This document shows, piece after piece, positions 63,844 through 64,000 of a DNA stretch of 64,000 bases (positions are counted from its first letter, which is position 1; every line of letters starts with the position of its first letter). Position numbers and translations under genes: made by a program. The stretch lies in assembly GCA_036381515.1 (NCBI GenBank), contig DASVCR010000085.1, forward strand, positions 9,155-73,154, written 5' to 3'. Source of the stretch: ZC4RG20 sp036381515. GTDB taxonomy: Bacteria > Pseudomonadota > Gammaproteobacteria > Steroidobacterales > Rariloculaceae. The notes below the pieces were generated by a model. The model was not told the DNA's origin and searched no databases. It worked only from the letters and a program-made list of their open reading frames with translations.

Positions 63844-64000
63844 TCAGATCGACTCGATGATCGCGTTCAGCGTCGCGCTCGGCCGCATTGCCGCGGCGAC
63901 GAGCTTCGGGTCCGGATGGTAGTAGCCGCCGATGTCGACGGGCCGGCCCTGCACCGCGGTCAGCTCCTCGACGATCTTCGCTTCGTTCTGCTCGAGCGCC
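63844..64000 (-). CDS. icd: monomeric NADP-dependent isocitrate dehydrogenase, C-terminal part (runs off the right edge)
   Basis: The minus strand reads open from the window edge to TGA at 63844-63846, giving the last 52 codons. The end (QGRPVDIGGYYHPDPK, then AAAMRPSATLNAIIESI) is characteristic of the C-terminus of monomeric (about 740-residue) isocitrate dehydrogenase, which makes 2-oxoglutarate and NADPH in the TCA cycle. The catalytic part is outside the window. Confidence 0.9.
   Translation of the reverse strand, partial: ALEQNEAKIVEELTAVQGRPVDIGGYYHPDPKLVAAAMRPSATLNAIIESI

Overview
The window is GC-rich, densely coded bacterial chromosome. Several proteins are of types usual in Gammaproteobacteria: a long single-chain PurL, a monomeric NADP-isocitrate dehydrogenase (right edge), DUF1820 and DUF6763 family proteins, DusB, and a pyruvoyl-type SpeD next to SpeE. 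I read it as a non-enteric, probably environmental gammaproteobacterium; the species cannot be told from the sequence. Nearly all opposite-strand long ORFs are high-GC shadows.

Layout. 1-10 kb (minus strand): the start of an inositol-monophosphatase-like gene, then a ten-gene run (TlpA-like redoxin, coiled-coil secreted protein, two large TPR proteins, TPR lipoprotein, small secreted protein, ExbB/TolQ, two ExbD/TolR, and a TonB-like AgmX protein). It looks like an uncharacterised proton-driven envelope machine. 10-15.5 kb: purL, an MBL-fold hydrolase and a DUF1820 gene. 15.7-19.7 kb: a phospho-signalling set with a T6SS-type FHA protein facing a PP2C phosphatase and a Ser/Thr kinase that ends in four zinc ribbons; no T6SS structural genes are present. 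20-23 kb: a MerR regulator, a perfect MerR operator and a Zn/Cd/Pb-type P-type ATPase. 23-31 kb: an exported FAH-fold protein, a helical-repeat protein, a D-2-hydroxyacid dehydrogenase-like flavoprotein, MFS and MarC membrane proteins, CrcB and tRNA-Ser(CGA).

31-39 kb (minus): a lipoprotein/membrane protein pair, then a DUF1592 di-haem protein, Tat-exported DUF1552 and MBL proteins and an exported ankyrin protein in one operon. 39-49 kb: a GNAT enzyme, an amphi-Trp protein, a TrxB-like flavoprotein, speD-speE with a clear promoter, MscS, BON and sodium-symporter genes, an acidic DUF6763 protein, a 1-Cys peroxiredoxin, a beta-barrel protein and a DUF488 protein. 49-54 kb: a haem-motif protein with a phospholipase D-type synthase, then a DAHP synthase gene preceded by a leader peptide rich in Phe, Tyr and Trp and a textbook attenuator (the most striking regulatory find). 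54-57 kb: copA and cueR, divergent over a CueR operator. 57-60 kb: a three-gene YeiH-type transporter operon. 60-64 kb: DUF1080, an HExxH protein, dusB, a GbsR/MarR regulator with a small membrane-protein target, and the end of icd.

Scattered through the window are two families of palindromic repeats: GTGTCAGACACCATTTTC and GGGGTCAGAGCCC. They form a tandem array after the DAHP synthase gene and long hairpins beside copA and dusB. They look like REP-type non-autonomous elements; no transposase is in the window.
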